Position numbers and translations under genes: made by a program. From an uncultured Cloacibacillus sp. (GTDB lineage: Bacteria > Synergistota > Synergistia > Synergistales > Synergistaceae), in NCBI GenBank assembly GCA_934511335.1, contig CAKSWL010000130.1:1-6400 (forward strand): DNA of 6,400 nt, in the 5' to 3' direction. The notes beneath the pieces are model-generated. The model did not search any database. It worked only from the letters and a program-made list of their open reading frames with translations, and was not told the origin of the DNA. Below are positions 6,329-6,400 of the stretch, piece by piece. The first letter of the stretch is position 1, and the number at the start of each line of letters is the position of its first letter.

Positions 6329-6400
6329 ATGAAAACGATCCAGGCGGGGACGCTGGAATCGATGGACTGCCTCGTGACCTTAAGCGAGGCGGAGCCGGGA
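6329..6400 (+). CDS. citD: Citrate lyase (or citramalate lyase) acyl carrier protein, 5' fragment cut by the window edge
   Basis: Only the first 24 codons are visible. The peptide MKTIQAGTLESMDCLVTL matches the start of CitD, the gamma subunit of citrate lyase, in which AGTLES-x-D surrounds the serine that carries the phosphoribosyl-dephospho-CoA prosthetic group. That serine is Ser11 here (Ser14 in enterobacterial CitD). CitD shuttles the acetyl thioester between the alpha and beta subunits, which split citrate to acetate and oxaloacetate. The related citramalate lyase of glutamate-fermenting clostridia uses the same kind of carrier protein, so citramalate cleavage is an alternative. citE and citF would be expected just downstream, outside the window. 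The start is one base after the yqeB stop, placing it in the same operon. The call rests on a short peptide but a distinctive motif. Confidence 0.8.
   Translation, partial: MKTIQAGTLESMDCLVTLSEAEPG

Overview
This window looks like part of an anaerobe's catabolic gene cluster. All genes are on the + strand, with short gaps and a GC-rich composition. Nothing in the sequence names the species. The mix of a fused TRAP permease, molybdenum-hydroxylase subunits, an oxygen-sensitive-looking flavin/Fe-S reductase, a YqeB maturation factor and a citrate-lyase-type acyl carrier protein fits a fermentative, amino-acid or organic-acid using anaerobe. Synergistota (Cloacibacillus/Synergistes type) is my best guess and Clostridia are possible. 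This is inference only.

Layout. Bases 1-1522 hold the 3' part of a fused TRAP transporter membrane subunit whose 5' end lies outside the window. One base after its stop, from a TTG start, comes the FAD-binding subunit of a xanthine dehydrogenase/CO dehydrogenase-family molybdenum hydroxylase (1524-2396). It is followed by the [2Fe-2S] subunit (2409-2894). A stem-loop with a T-tract (2920-2962) lies after these three genes and probably ends or attenuates their transcript. The second block starts with an 824-residue flavoenzyme (2992-5466) that joins an Old Yellow Enzyme-type FMN barrel to a cysteine-rich Fe-S domain and a GltD-like FAD/NAD(P) module. Next is a YqeB/EF2563-family protein of the selenium-dependent molybdenum hydroxylase system (5497-6327), and one base later the first 24 codons of citD (6329 to the window end).

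How they may work together (inference). The TRAP system imports an organic acid or heterocyclic acid. A molybdenum hydroxylase, of which only the two electron-transfer subunits are here, oxidises it. The OYE-GltD fusion carries out a pyridine-nucleotide-linked reduction of a C=C bond, or of a ring made reducible by hydroxylation. A citrate- or citramalate-type lyase cleaves a later intermediate. YqeB suggests that the hydroxylase belongs to the selenium-dependent class. The molybdopterin-binding catalytic subunit is not in the window, so the substrate cannot be named.

The most unusual item is the fusion reductase. Its domain set resembles dihydropyrimidine dehydrogenase and YgfK but is built on an OYE barrel. 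Its two cysteine motifs merge at the domain junction, the loop after the active-site-side Gln/His is short, and the NADP-specific arginine pair is replaced by Leu-Glu.
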